Positions 50,975 through 60,700 of a stretch of 64,000 nt of DNA are shown here, piece after piece. Position numbers and translations under genes: made by a program. Origin of the DNA: Prorocentrum cordatum. Its lineage: Eukaryota > Sar > Dinophyceae > Prorocentrales > Prorocentraceae. The DNA is taken from positions 549,912-613,911 of the forward strand of contig CAUYUJ010002047.1 of assembly GCA_963575745.1 (NCBI GenBank), written 5' to 3'. The notes under the pieces were generated by a model. That model was given only the letters and a program-made list of their open reading frames with translations, was not told where the DNA came from and made no database searches. How positions within the stretch are numbered: position 1 is the stretch's first letter; the number at the start of each line of letters is the position of its first letter.

Positions 50975-51078
50975 TAAGAGGAAAAGGAGGAGGAGGAGGA
51001 GGTGGAGGAGGAGGAGAGGAAGAGGTTATGGAGGATTTGAAGGGTACGGACTCAGACTGAGGAGGAGGAGGAGGAGTT
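50975..51078 (+). repeat. GGA triplet tract
   Basis: GGA repeat split by GTTATGGAGGATTTGAAGGG. A closely similar spacer (ATATGGAGGATTCGGAGGGT) splits the tract at 51540-51770. Confidence 0.85.
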
Positions 51079-51539
51079 TTTTTTTAACCCGCGTGCTCGC
51101 GCCCACGAACGGGTACCCCTGGTCTCGGCACCCCGAGCAAGCGCGCCGGTGGCGCGCCCGCCGCAGGGTGGGCCAGCGGCCTCAGCACGTGGCGCCCTTG
51201 CCTCCCGCCTGGGGCGACTGTTCGCCCGGGAGCGCACGGCGCGCTCGCGCCGGCACGACGACACGACCCGACGGGGGACGACGCACGACACGACACGAAA
51301 CGCACGACAACGACGGGACGAGCCGCCGGTCCCGCCCCAGGGCGGCGAGTGCAAGGTGGGAATCCTGCACCGCCCTGGGGGAGGCCACGGGACCTGGCGA
51401 CCCCCCTGGGGAAGGAAGGCCGCGCTTATGGCGGCCGTCCCCAGGGTGCGGGGGCTTGTGCCCTGAAGGCCCGGTGCTCCCCGCCTGCACCAGGGGGCAC
51501 ACAGGCCCGACCCCCACTCTTGGGGGGCCCCTCCAGGGC

Positions 51540-51770
51540 TGAGGAGGAGGAGGAGGAGGAGGAGGAGGAGGAGGAGGAAGCGGAGGAGGATGAGGTGGGG
51601 GAGGAGGACGAGGAGGAGGAGAACGACGAGGAAGAGGATATGGAGGATTCGGAGGGTACGGACTCATATGGAGGAGGAGGAGGAGGAGGAGGAGGAGGAG
51701 GAGGTGGGGGAGGAGGAGGAGGAGGAGGAGGAGGAGGAGGAGGAGGAGGAGGAGGAGGAGGAGGAGGAGG
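51540..51770 (+). repeat. GGA triplet tract
   Basis: GGA repeat with a mid-tract spacer ATATGGAGGATTCGGAGGGT. 51079-51539 is unassigned GC-rich DNA; I do not support a gene there. Confidence 0.9.
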
Positions 51771-52049
51771 CATCCAATGCATGCAAGACATCCAGGCATG
51801 CGGGAATCCTGAGCATCTTGGAACGTTGGAGGGTGCGGGGCGAGCCAGGGGCGGCCAAGAGGGGGGCGTTCAAGAGGGGGGGGGCGTAAATCATGGCCGG
51901 CGGCATGTGCGCGGCCCAAGTTGGGGGGGCCAGGGACGCATGGAAAGACGAAGAGGCGCCATGAGATCTGGGGAGATATCATGGCCCCCGCCAAGATATC
52001 CACCCCACCCTGGTCATCACCCCCCTCTTTCCCGCCCGCGATTGAGATC

Positions 52050-52730
52050 GCAATGGAACGGAGAGCCCCACCCCCCCGGAAATCGGTTTCGGCTTCGTGC
52101 TCTTGTCGTGCGCGCGGGCGAGGCGAAGCTGCGTGGGCGCGCGAGGGGAACGACCATGTCTCCTTCGTGTCCCGTTGGTAACCCGTCCGTGTTCCGTCGG
52201 GGGTGGGCGGGTGGTGGCTGGGGGTGCCCCGCCTTTGTATCGATGGTGGAGTCGATACGGAGATCGATTATGAGATAGCTAGGCTGGGATTGCCAATGAG
52301 ATCAAAGGTGAGATTGACAGTGAGGTTGATTGCGACATTGGTTGTGAGATCGATCGTGAGATCGAAAGCGGGATCGATAGAGGAATCGATACTGAGATCG
52401 ATAATGAGATCGACTGTGAGATCGGAAACGAGATCCGTAGTGAGATGTACAGTGAGATCGATGGTGAGATCGATGGTGAGATCGATCGAGTGTGATCGAT
52501 CCTGTGAGGTCGATGGTGGAATGCATCGAGTTAGATCGAAAGCGGGGACGATGATGACAGTACATAGCAGCACACCATCGTAATCACGCGACGTCGCCAG
52601 CTCGAGAGAGCGTCCCGTCCCCGGCATCGTAACCATCACAACCATTGCATCTGTTGCCAGCAGTTGGTTCTTTGCCCCGCACTCCCAAATCTCCTGATCA
52701 CCCGAAGTGCGGTCGTATAAGGTATGCATC
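52050..52730 (+). repeat. Segmental duplication J, copy 2
   Basis: GAACGGAGAGCCCCACCCCC, then AGGCGAAGCTGCGTGGGCGC, a GTGAGATCGAT-type array (52250-52545), and AGTGCGGTCGTATAAGGTAT at the right. It lacks the GAT block of copy 1. 51771-52049 includes a region resembling 54310-54360 and 55425-55450. Confidence 0.8.
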
Positions 52731-53164
52731 ATGATCATGACCTCTTGCTCCTCTGATGAGCAACCAAAGAACGACGAGGCTGACCGCACAAAGGTATGGC
52801 GACCTTCTGCGATGGCCTGCAGGGCCGCGAAGGTGGCACACCACGTGACCAAGATTACACTTGAGCCCGTCTTCACGTGGACAGATCGCGAGCGAATGCC
52901 CTCGCAATCGACCGGATGCTTTTCACGTCGCTCGCTTCATGTCTCCGTCTCCGGAGGCACCCCGAAGGTCCCAGAGGCCTCCGGAAGCCGGCAGCGGGCC
53001 AGAGATAGCCAAAACCTAACGGTCACGCCCATACTCGAGCCTCGGTCCTCCCCCGCGCTCGACCCCTCCTGCCACAACTCCTCGCTGGTCCGACATCCTG
53101 TCGCGATCGCGAGCGCGAGAGCCATCTGCAGGCTCCCTGCACCCAAGCCCCAATCGACCATCAG

Positions 53165-53480
53165 ATAACTCGATCCATTCCCCGGGACCGGTGTCTCATC
53201 CTGAGTCGTTTGTGGACGGTCCCGAGGCCCGGTGAGGGCCGCTGGAGGCTGAAACCTCCCGTCCCCATAAATCCGATGTCGTGACTTTTTCAATGCGCGG
53301 TCCCCCGAAGTCTCGACCCATTCCCCAGGACGGGTTTTTCAACCCGAGTCGTTTTTGACGGTCCCGAGGCCCGGCGAGGGCCCCCAGGGGCCGAACTTTG
53401 CGAAAAACCTCCGTCTTGATTCTGTCAGTGCGTTGGATCTCTGGGCCGTGCTGTCTCAACAGCGCGAGGGGGTCTGGGCC
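53165..53480 (+). mobile_element. Family X, two incomplete copies in tandem
   Basis: The first copy runs from about 53167 (CATTCCCCGGGACCGG) to CTGAAACCTCCC. The second runs from CGATGTCGTGACTTTTTCA to GAGGGGGTCTGGGCC. 52735-53164 shows no recognised gene. Confidence 0.75.
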
Positions 53481-53768
53481 TGCCCGCCCCCTGGACTCGG
53501 CTACACGCAAGAGTGCCCCTGGGTAAGAGTAAGAGTGACCTTTGGTGCGCGGCCTTTGGGGGGCCGCGGGGGGACCAAACTCAGGCGCGCGAGACGCTAC
53601 TATCGCATCGCAATCGGTGATCAGGGGACCCCATTTTGCCCGCACGCCAAAGGTCACTCCGGCGAACGGTCACTCTTACGTGTAGTCGATGGACGTGGCG
53701 AGGCAGGAGGCGGCGCCTGCCGGGCAGGCGCCGGCGAGGGCCGTGCCGCTGCGGGAGGGGCCTGCGGA

Positions 53769-53948
53769 TACCGTCGGGGCGTCGACCTAAGGAACCCTGA
53801 ATAAGGAACGAGGCCCCTTTTTTCCATAAATTCAGCCTCGATTTCCTATGGAAGCCCTCAGGAACACCCGAGGCAAACTTTGAAACAATCAAGGAACACC
53901 GAGCCCCTCGCCAACGAGAAGCGTTCCTTCTTCAGCGCCCCGACTGTA
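53769..53948 (+). mobile_element. Family V MITE, copy 3
   Basis: TACCGTCGGGGCGTCGACCT to TCAGCGCCCCGACTGTA. Confidence 0.85.
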
Positions 53949-54253
53949 AGCAAAGAGGCAAGCTGTGAAACACTTAAGGAACATCGAGCCCCTCCCCAAC
54001 GAAAAGGGTTCCTTCTTCAGCGCCCCGACTGTAACCCAGCAGCAGTGGCCACAGCGGCGGCCCGACGGGCTGGCAGCCCGACAGGCGGCAGGCGGGCACG
54101 GGGGCGAGGGGACCACCGAGGAGGGCAAGGGGCGCGGGGTGCAGCCTGTTTTCTGTACAGTGGGGGCGTTGACCGAAGGAATCCTAAATATGGAACGAGG
54201 CCCCTTTTATCCATAAGTTGAACTTCGGCTTCCCATCGAAAACCTGAGGAAAA
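53949..54253 (+). mobile_element. Two partial family V copies
   Basis: 53953-54033 is the right half of a V element (GGCAAGCTGTGAAACACTTA to CGCCCCGACTGTA). 54158-54253 is a left half (TACAGTGGGGGCGTTGACCG). Together they may be one V element split by a 125-bp GC-rich insert. Confidence 0.7.
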
Positions 54254-54679
54254 AATCGGGGACTCTTTGCTTCGGCTCGGGAGGGCAAGGGGCGCACGGG
54301 TGCGCAAATCATGACCCGAGGCATGTGTGCGGCCCGGAGGAGGGCCCAAGGACGTATCACTGTATCGAAATACAGTCGGGGCGTTGACCTGAGGAACCCT
54401 AGATAAGGAACGAGGCCCCTTTTTTCCCATAAGTTCAACCTCGATTTCCTATGGAAGCCCTCAGGAAAACCCGAGGCAAACTTTGAAACAATCAAGGAAC
54501 ACCGAACCCCTCGCCAACGAGAAGGGTTCCTTCTTCAGCGCCCCGGCTGTATGCGCCGGTGGACAAGCCTCCCATGTAGTACACCACCCTTTCGTGAGAG
54601 CGGCCTGTAGGACCGAAGCCGATGGAAACTGAGGGCCGCGCCGCCCTCTCGCGAACCGAAAACGGCCAATTCGCTCATC
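54254..54679 (+). repeat. 426-bp segmental duplication, left copy
   Basis: ATCGGGGACTCTTTGCTTCG to AACGGCCAATTCGCTCATC. Contains a V element (54371-54551) and a U element (54557-54679 and beyond to about 54710). Repeated at 54944-55370 with few differences. Confidence 0.9.
54371..54551 (+). mobile_element. Family V MITE, copy in duplication (left)
   Basis: TACAGTCGGGGCGTTGACCT to TCAGCGCCCCGGCTGTA. Confidence 0.9.
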
Positions 54680-54710
54680 GACGTGTCAGGGTAGGAGGTC
54701 GATATCAACC
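54557..54710 (+). mobile_element. Family U short element, copy 3
   Basis: CCGGTGGACAAGCCTCCC to GTGTCAGGGTAGGAGGTCG. 54711-54943 has CCCGGGAACCC repeats (54800-54860) and no gene. Confidence 0.75.
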
Positions 54711-54943
54711 TCCGATATATAGTTATACACTACAGAAAATCCCAATCAGTGGATAGTTTGATGAAGCGTAGGATCGATAAAGAAGTCGATAAGGAGATCG
54801 ACCGGGAACCCGGGAACCCGGGAACCAATCACCAAGAACCCGGGAACCCGGAACCCGGGAATCCAGCCGGCCTGCAGCATCGGCGGGGAACTCTCGCCGA
54901 GTCCTCCCATGTCCGCCAGGACCCCTCTCGCAGTGCGAGCGCT

Positions 54944-55370
54944 GATCGGGGACTCTTTGCTTCGGCTCGGGAGGGCAAGGGGCGCACGGGTGCGCAAATC
55001 ATGACCCGAGGCATGTGTGCGGCCCGGAGGAGGGCCCAAGGACGTATGACTGTATCGAAATACAGTCGGGGCGTTGACCTAAGGAACCCTAGATAAGGAA
55101 CGAGGCCCCTTTTTTTCCCATAAGTTCAACCTCGATTTCCTATGGAAGCCCTCAGGAAAACCCGAGGCAAACTTTGAAACAATCAAGGAACACCGAGCCC
55201 CTCGCCAACGAGAAGGGTTCCTTCTTCAGCGCCCCGGCTGTATGCGCCGGTGGACAAGCCTCCCATGTAGTACACCACCCTTTCGTGAGAGCGGCCCGCA
55301 GGACCGAAGCCGACGGAAACTGAGGGCCGCGCCGCCCTCTCGCGAACCGAAAACGGCCAATTCGCTCATC
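54944..55370 (+). repeat. 427-bp segmental duplication, right copy
   Basis: Direct repeat of 54254-54679 at an offset of about 690. It carries a V element (55061-55242) and a truncated U (55248-55370). At 55371-55418 a further V right end follows. Confidence 0.9.
55061..55242 (+). mobile_element. Family V MITE, copy in duplication (right)
   Basis: TACAGTCGGGGCGTTGACCT to TCAGCGCCCCGGCTGTA. Confidence 0.9.
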
Positions 55371-55485
55371 AGCCCCTCCCCGACAAAAAGCGTTCCTTCT
55401 TCAGCGCCCCGGCTGTAAGCAAAGAGGCGCCGTGAGATCTGCGGAGACATCACGGGGCGTGCGCGCCGCTGGGGGGAGCCCGGGC

Positions 55486-55546
55486 GCCTCGAGCTGGCTC
55501 CGCGCCTTCTGGAGGGCCACGCCGTTGTCGCGGAGCTCCTGGGCGC
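55486..55546 (-). repeat. Coiled-coil cassette, copy 8
   Basis: Minus strand AQELRDNGVALQKARSQLEA. A CCT tract begins about 90 bases to the right. Confidence 0.7.
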
Positions 55547-55634
55547 GGGGCGCCCCCGGCGGGGCCGCCCCTCGACGCGCCCCGCCCTGGCACGCTCCCG
55601 TGCTGGCCCCCATCGGCCGCACGTTCTCTTCGGC

Positions 55635-55750
55635 CACCTCCTCCTCCTCCTCCTCCTCCTCCTCCTCCTCCTCCTCCTCTCCTCCCCCTCCTCCTCCCTC
55701 CTCCTCCTCCTCCTCCTCCTCCTCCCCCTCCTCCTTCCCCTCCTCCTCTG
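55635..55750 (-). repeat. CCT triplet tract
   Basis: CCT repeat with CCCCTCCTCC variants. Confidence 0.9.
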
Positions 55751-55857
55751 TCGCCCAGCGCTGCAGCTGCTGAGCTTCGTCGGGGATGGGCAGCACCCCC
55801 TTTCGCAGAACGTGGTGTCATGAGAACGACGTCGTGCCCAAAGCCTGGCTGGCGCAC

Positions 55858-55948
55858 GTCTGGAAAACGACGGCCGCGGCGCCCTTTCGAGAGCCGACAA
55901 CGGACGATTCGCCAATCGACGTGTCAGGGTGGAGTCCTGTCCACCCCC
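55858..55948 (+). mobile_element. Family U fragment
   Basis: CTGGAAAACGACGGCCGCGG to GAGTCCTGTCCACCCCC; right half of a U element. Confidence 0.65.
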
Positions 55949-56159
55949 GACTTCTCATGTGAGCGTTTTTTGTTCTTCGGCGTCTCGACAATGGGCGGAG
56001 GAGGGGGGGGAGGGGGGGGGGGTCTGGCTCCAGACCTCTGCCTGCCGCGACTGCTTGCGACAGGGCGTCCCAGGAGGGGAGACTCCACCTGCTGCTCGAA
56101 GCAGGTGCCCAAAAACAGCCAAGCTCTGCTCCGCGGGGGGGGGGAGGAGGGGGGGGGAT

Positions 56160-56318
56160 AAAGGGGCCCCAGAACACACAAATAAATACACACAAATAAA
56201 AAGATTCCCAACATTTTCCTATATTTTCTGAGGTTTTGTCTTCCCCCCACTTCCCATATTTTCGCATGTTCCTGGGGATCGACGATTAGTTGTGTCTGTT
56301 TTTTTTTCCCCCTCCTGA
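56160..56318 (+). mobile_element. Family Y short element, copy 6
   Basis: AAAGGGGCCCCAGAACACAC to TTTCCCCCTCCTGA, with the usual CCTATATTTTCTGAGG interior. 55950-56159 contains long G runs and no gene. Confidence 0.85.
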
Positions 56319-56389
56319 GGGGTGCCGAGGGCCCGAGCCGATCGGCACAACCATGAAAAAAAAACACGATCACCATCGCTGCAGCTGCC

Positions 56390-56930
56390 GAACTTCTCAT
56401 CCTCCGCTCAATCTCTCTCGGCCCGGCCGCTCTGCATCGCTCTAGGTTGCTCTTCTGCCGCTTCACCTGCTCCTCGTCGTCGTGCGCCGTCTCTTCGTCG
56501 GCGGCATCGTTGTCCTCCATCCTCTCATACTCTGCCCTTTCCGTTACTACTTCTCCTCTGCCTCCCGGTCCCTCGTCCCCATCCCCCATCTGTCTCCTTG
56601 TCTACCACCCCTCCTTCTGCCCCCAGTCCGCCCTGTCTTCTCTGCCTTGCCCTCCTCCACTTCCAGCTCCTCATCCGTCTCCTCCTGTCCCTTTCTTGCC
56701 CCCCTCTGCTTCGCTTTCCCTCTCCTCTCCTCCTCCCTCCTCTGTCCTGCCTCCTCTCGTTTCCCTTCGCTTCCCTCTCATACTCTCATCCTCCGTCGTG
56801 CTTCCTCTTCCTGTTTTTCCTCCTCATCATCCTTCCTGCCCTCCTGTACGCTTCCGTTCTCTCCACTCCTACTCTCCCCTCATTCGCTATCCGCCCCCCG
56901 CCCCTTCCCCCTCACAAGACGTCAACAAAG
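56390..56930 (-). repeat. Pyrimidine-rich tract
   Basis: About 540 bases, heavily C/T on the plus strand, degenerate CTCCTC/CCTCTC. Three overlapping frames are open through it (Ser/Pro/Leu-rich) and I treat them as composition artefacts. Confidence 0.7.
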
Positions 56931-57029
56931 AGGAGCGATCATAGGGGTTCGCCGTCGAAGGAGGGGAAAGAAGGGTGGGGGTTGGGAGGAGGAAGTAGAA
57001 TAAGACAAGCCCGCATAATGAACCACATA

Positions 57030-57100
57030 CTTTTGGGGTCCAGCGCAGATCCAAGACATCCGCGCGGAGCTCCGAACATTGATGCTTGTGCCGGTGTCCT
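57030..57100 (+). mobile_element. Family N foldback fragment
   Basis: TTGGGGTCCAGCGCAGATCC through CATCCGCGCGGAGCTCCGAA: right arm only. Confidence 0.75.
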
Positions 57101-57159
57101 TCCTTCGAAGTGGGAAGAGCATAAGCAGGCAACACACTGGTCCTGTGAGAAACGGGCCC

Positions 57160-57215
57160 TGGACCCCAGAGCTCTCCCCCAGGACCAGGTCTGGATCCTG
57201 AGTCGTTTTATTGAC
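57160..57215 (+). mobile_element. Family X, left piece of a split copy
   Basis: CCCCAGGACCAGGTCTGGAT then CCTGAGTCGTTTTATTGACG. It continues at 63681 (GTTTATGACAATCCCAGGGC), interrupted by the Y element that contains the retrotransposon. Confidence 0.7.
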
Positions 57216-57255
57216 GGAGCCCAGAGACACACAACAAAAATACACACATACAAAT
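57216..57255 (+). mobile_element. Family Y copy 7, left piece
   Basis: GAGCCCAGAGACACACAACA then AATACACACATACAAAT matches the Y left end and stops exactly where terminal repeat B2 begins. Confidence 0.8.
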
Positions 57256-57405
57256 ATCTGTGTAAGCTGGGGAGACTCCCGAGGGCCAGACTTGTTTTGC
57301 ATCCGCAACTCTGTGTGATGACTCGTCCCGGAGCTCCGTGAAACGTTGACTGAACGGGCGAGGCCCCTCGACCAAGGAAACCGTGGCCCGAGACAATCAC
57401 AGTCC
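57256..57405 (-). repeat. Terminal repeat B2
   Basis: 150 bp identical to B1 (57530-57679), offset 274. Element 3' end. Confidence 0.95.
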
Positions 57406-57455
57406 ACTGGACACTGCTCGAGCTGAAAATGGGATGGGAGCGCAGCGTGGGCGGG

Positions 57456-57531
57456 AGGCTTGAGCACACGTGTCAGCGGCCCTCTCCCGCTTCCCACACG
57501 CAACAAAGAATCTATGGCACGCCATTGCAAT
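57456..57531 (-). repeat. Terminal repeat A2
   Basis: 76 bp identical to A1 (63498-63573), from AGGCTTGAGCACACG to GCCATTGCAAT on plus. Abuts B1, sharing two bases (AT). Confidence 0.95.
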
Positions 57532-57679
57532 CTGTGTAAGCTGGGGAGACTCCCGAGGGCCAGACTTGTTTTGCATCCGCAACTCTGTGTGATGACTCGT
57601 CCCGGAGCTCCGTGAAACGTTGACTGAACGGGCGAGGCCCCTCGACCAAGGAAACCGTGGCCCGAGACAATCACAGTCC
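57530..57679 (-). repeat. Internal repeat B1
   Basis: 150 bp, lies 45 bases beyond the ORF2 stop codon in element orientation. Adjacent to A2. Confidence 0.95.
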
Positions 57680-57724
57680 GAAACCTTAAAAACTCGAGCA
57701 CCAGCGAATTTTAAAACCCTGGCC

Positions 57725-60700
57725 TTAGGCCTCCACAAACCTGCCCAGGCTCAGAAACGAATGGTTTCGCAGAGCCTGTTGGAAACACTTAGCTACCAGC
57801 CTGCAAAAATCTTTTGGGTACGGTTCTGCGATGTGCGTCCAGAAAATGCCTGAGGCATCTTTGCCCTCGAGGACCTGATGGGGGCGGCGGCTAAAACTGC
57901 AGACCCCACGACCCGAGCATTTATAGGGGATGAGCGGGTCGAGGTTGAGATGGCAGTACAGCAGCCGAGTGCGTTTGCGCCAAGGGGTCGAGAACGCACA
58001 GAAATCAAAGTCCGCAATGCGAGTGTTACGAATTCGAATGAGACTGCGCGCACCTGGAAGCTGCCACAACCAGGATGCGCTGGGATTCTCAATCACTACT
58101 GGTATGTTTAAACTGCGGGCAAGCAAGAAAAGAGAGAAGCTGAAAGTGGCAAGTGCGTTTCCTCTCTCGACCTTGAGCTGATCTCCTGGCGACAGGCCTG
58201 GCAGCCCCAGCGGAAACAAAGCCGTCCGCAAGGGTGGTGGCCCGTTGGGGCGGTTGCGGGCGCGGCTCATGGACTGGCAGGGCGTCGCAATCCAGATCGC
58301 GACGATGAGCCGACTCCGCACCCAGCCTCGAACCTGCTGCCTGATCCGCCTGAGGAGGAGGTCGCTGTCGGCGTCGTGGCGGATGTCCAGCTCGAAAGCG
58401 GCATGCTGCGAATGGAAACGCAGGCGCCACGCTGCCGCCATCCGCCCGGAGCCGCTGAAGACCTCCAGGAAGACGCCGGATCTGGAATGTCTCACCCACG
58501 ATGCCAGCTCGCCGACGGGGTGGCGCCAGGCCCGCGGAGCGCCTGCTTGGCACGTAGCGGCAGGGCGCGCGGCAGCCCGCGAAGATGCTCCTGCACCTGC
58601 CTCCCCTCGGCGTAGCATTGAAGCGCGGCGTCGGTCGACCACCTGGCGCGCATGCGGATGTCCCGCAGAGGCCGCGCCGCCGCGAACAGCTCGTGGCTTG
58701 CGCCATTGTGCCCGTGCATCAGGTTGCTCCAGACCTGCAGGCCGAGCCCGGCAAAGACGGCCTTGACGTGGCCGCTCCACTGCGCCTGGGCCACCGGAAA
58801 AGGGCGGTGGCCACCGGGCGTCCGGTGGTGCGGCTCCTGCTCGGGGCGTGGCGCCCTCGGGGAGCGGGTGAAGCCCGCCCGCAGGGTCTCGTCGAGCATG
58901 TCTGTCATGGATGGGGTCTGCATGTCGGACAGCTGGAGGACCATGCACCACTGGTGCAGCGCCACGGCAGCGGTGAGCCTTGGCGGGATGAGCTGCGACT
59001 GCACGAAATCCAGCGCCTCGCGCGGCCTCGGGTACAGGTCGAGCGTGGGCGCGGTGGGCCCAGCGTACTCCTCCAGGCCCCTGCAGCACAACGTCACCAC
59101 GATGAGGCACACCACAGGCCGTGAGAGCGTCAGCCGCGGCCGCGGCCGCGGCGGCGCCAGGCAGGACCAGGTCTTGGCTGCCCGTGCCGCCCACAGCTGG
59201 CGCCACTGCCGCGGCCCGAGGGTCGAACGCACGAAGGCAAAGGCCGCCATCAGCATCCACACGGCGCTGCTCTTGCCCCCGTCCAGGAACTCCTCCAGGA
59301 GGGTCAAGCCCTGGCGGGGGGCCGCAGCCGGGAGGAAAAGAAAAAGGTTCGCCTCCCCCCGCTGACGGACTGCCCAGCGGTCGCCCTCGGCTGGGCGCGC
59401 TGCAGTCTCCGGCGCTGCATGCGGCCTGCCCTGCAGCTGGCGAGCGCCCACAGCACCCGCAGCCGCAGTCGGCCTCCTGCGAGCCCGCATCGCCGGCGCG
59501 GCAGGGGCCGCCCTGTCGTCGAGGACCGACACCAGCATTGCCGCCGCCATCCTCCCAGAGGCCCAGCGCCTGGGCGGGCGGGCAGGACGCGTCGAGCTTC
59601 GATGTCTTGATCCGCACGGCCTCGGGGGTGTCACCAGCCTGGTCACGAGACGCTGGATCTGCGCTGTTATGTTCTGATGGGACCCAACGCCAGATAGCAG
59701 ATGAACCTGAAGCCAACAGAAGAGCACATGCCTGACGACAGATTCTCAAAAGCGGGGGCGACGATGATCTGCCCTTGAGAAGGGCCAACACTGGGGCCAT
59801 GGAGTCATTCAAGATGATGTGCGTGGTGTTGAAGTTTCGAGCGGCTCGCAATCGATGTTTCAGACACAAGACTAAGGCTCTCCCCTCCAGCACCACCTGA
59901 GCCTCCCTCCTGGTCCACGGTGTAGATAGAACCCGATGCCATCCTTCCGCCCAGACCTCCTCGGGCACCTCCTCGAACGTGATTTCCTCCCCCTGGTTCG
60001 GCTTCGGCTCGACTCGGAACGGGACCTGCTGCTCCATGGCTGCTGCTATGACTGCTGGATCGCGGTAGGGCTCCGACGAGGCTTGCTTGATGCATGACGA
60101 GGTGATACGCTGAGCTTGCTTGCTCTCCGAGGCTAAGGCCTTGTCGCGAGGGGCAACCTGTTGCTCGCCATCCCGACTGAACCTCCATCGTTCGTTGAAG
60201 ATAGACAAACGACGAGCTTGGTCCGAGGTGATGGTCTTCTCTGTCACACCAGCGCCCCACCACGAGGCGTCCACACAGGACGCGACAGGCGACAAGGGCC
60301 GCCCGGCGCCTCGAAAACACAAAGGCAGCAGTGCGCGGCACCAGGCCAGTTCCCGTCTCACTGCCGGCGTCAGCCGCCGCCTCTCGCGGCCGCCGTCGCC
60401 CATGAAGCCGTACACGGCCCCTAGGCAGCTCAGCAGCTCTCGACGAATTAGCGCCCTCGAAGTGAAGTGCGATATCACCTTCATCATGGTGTGACCGCTG
60501 CACCAGCCTTGCTCCAGCAGCTCGCCGATGCCGAGGCGAAGCCGCCAGCGTAGCCGAACGCTGAGGCCGATCACGGGCTTGTCCTCGTCAAAGTGCCAGC
60601 CCAGCGTGTCCCCGCCGACTGATGCCTCCACGGGGTGCGAGGGAAGGTCTGAAGCAGTCAGCTCCCCCTGTACTGCAGTAGCTGCATCACGCACCTCGCG

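Noticed and set aside
56322-57341. 339-residue Ser/Pro/Leu-rich open frame
   Set aside because: Lies in a C/T-rich tract with three frames open at once, then runs into an N fragment, an X fragment and the end of the retrotransposon.
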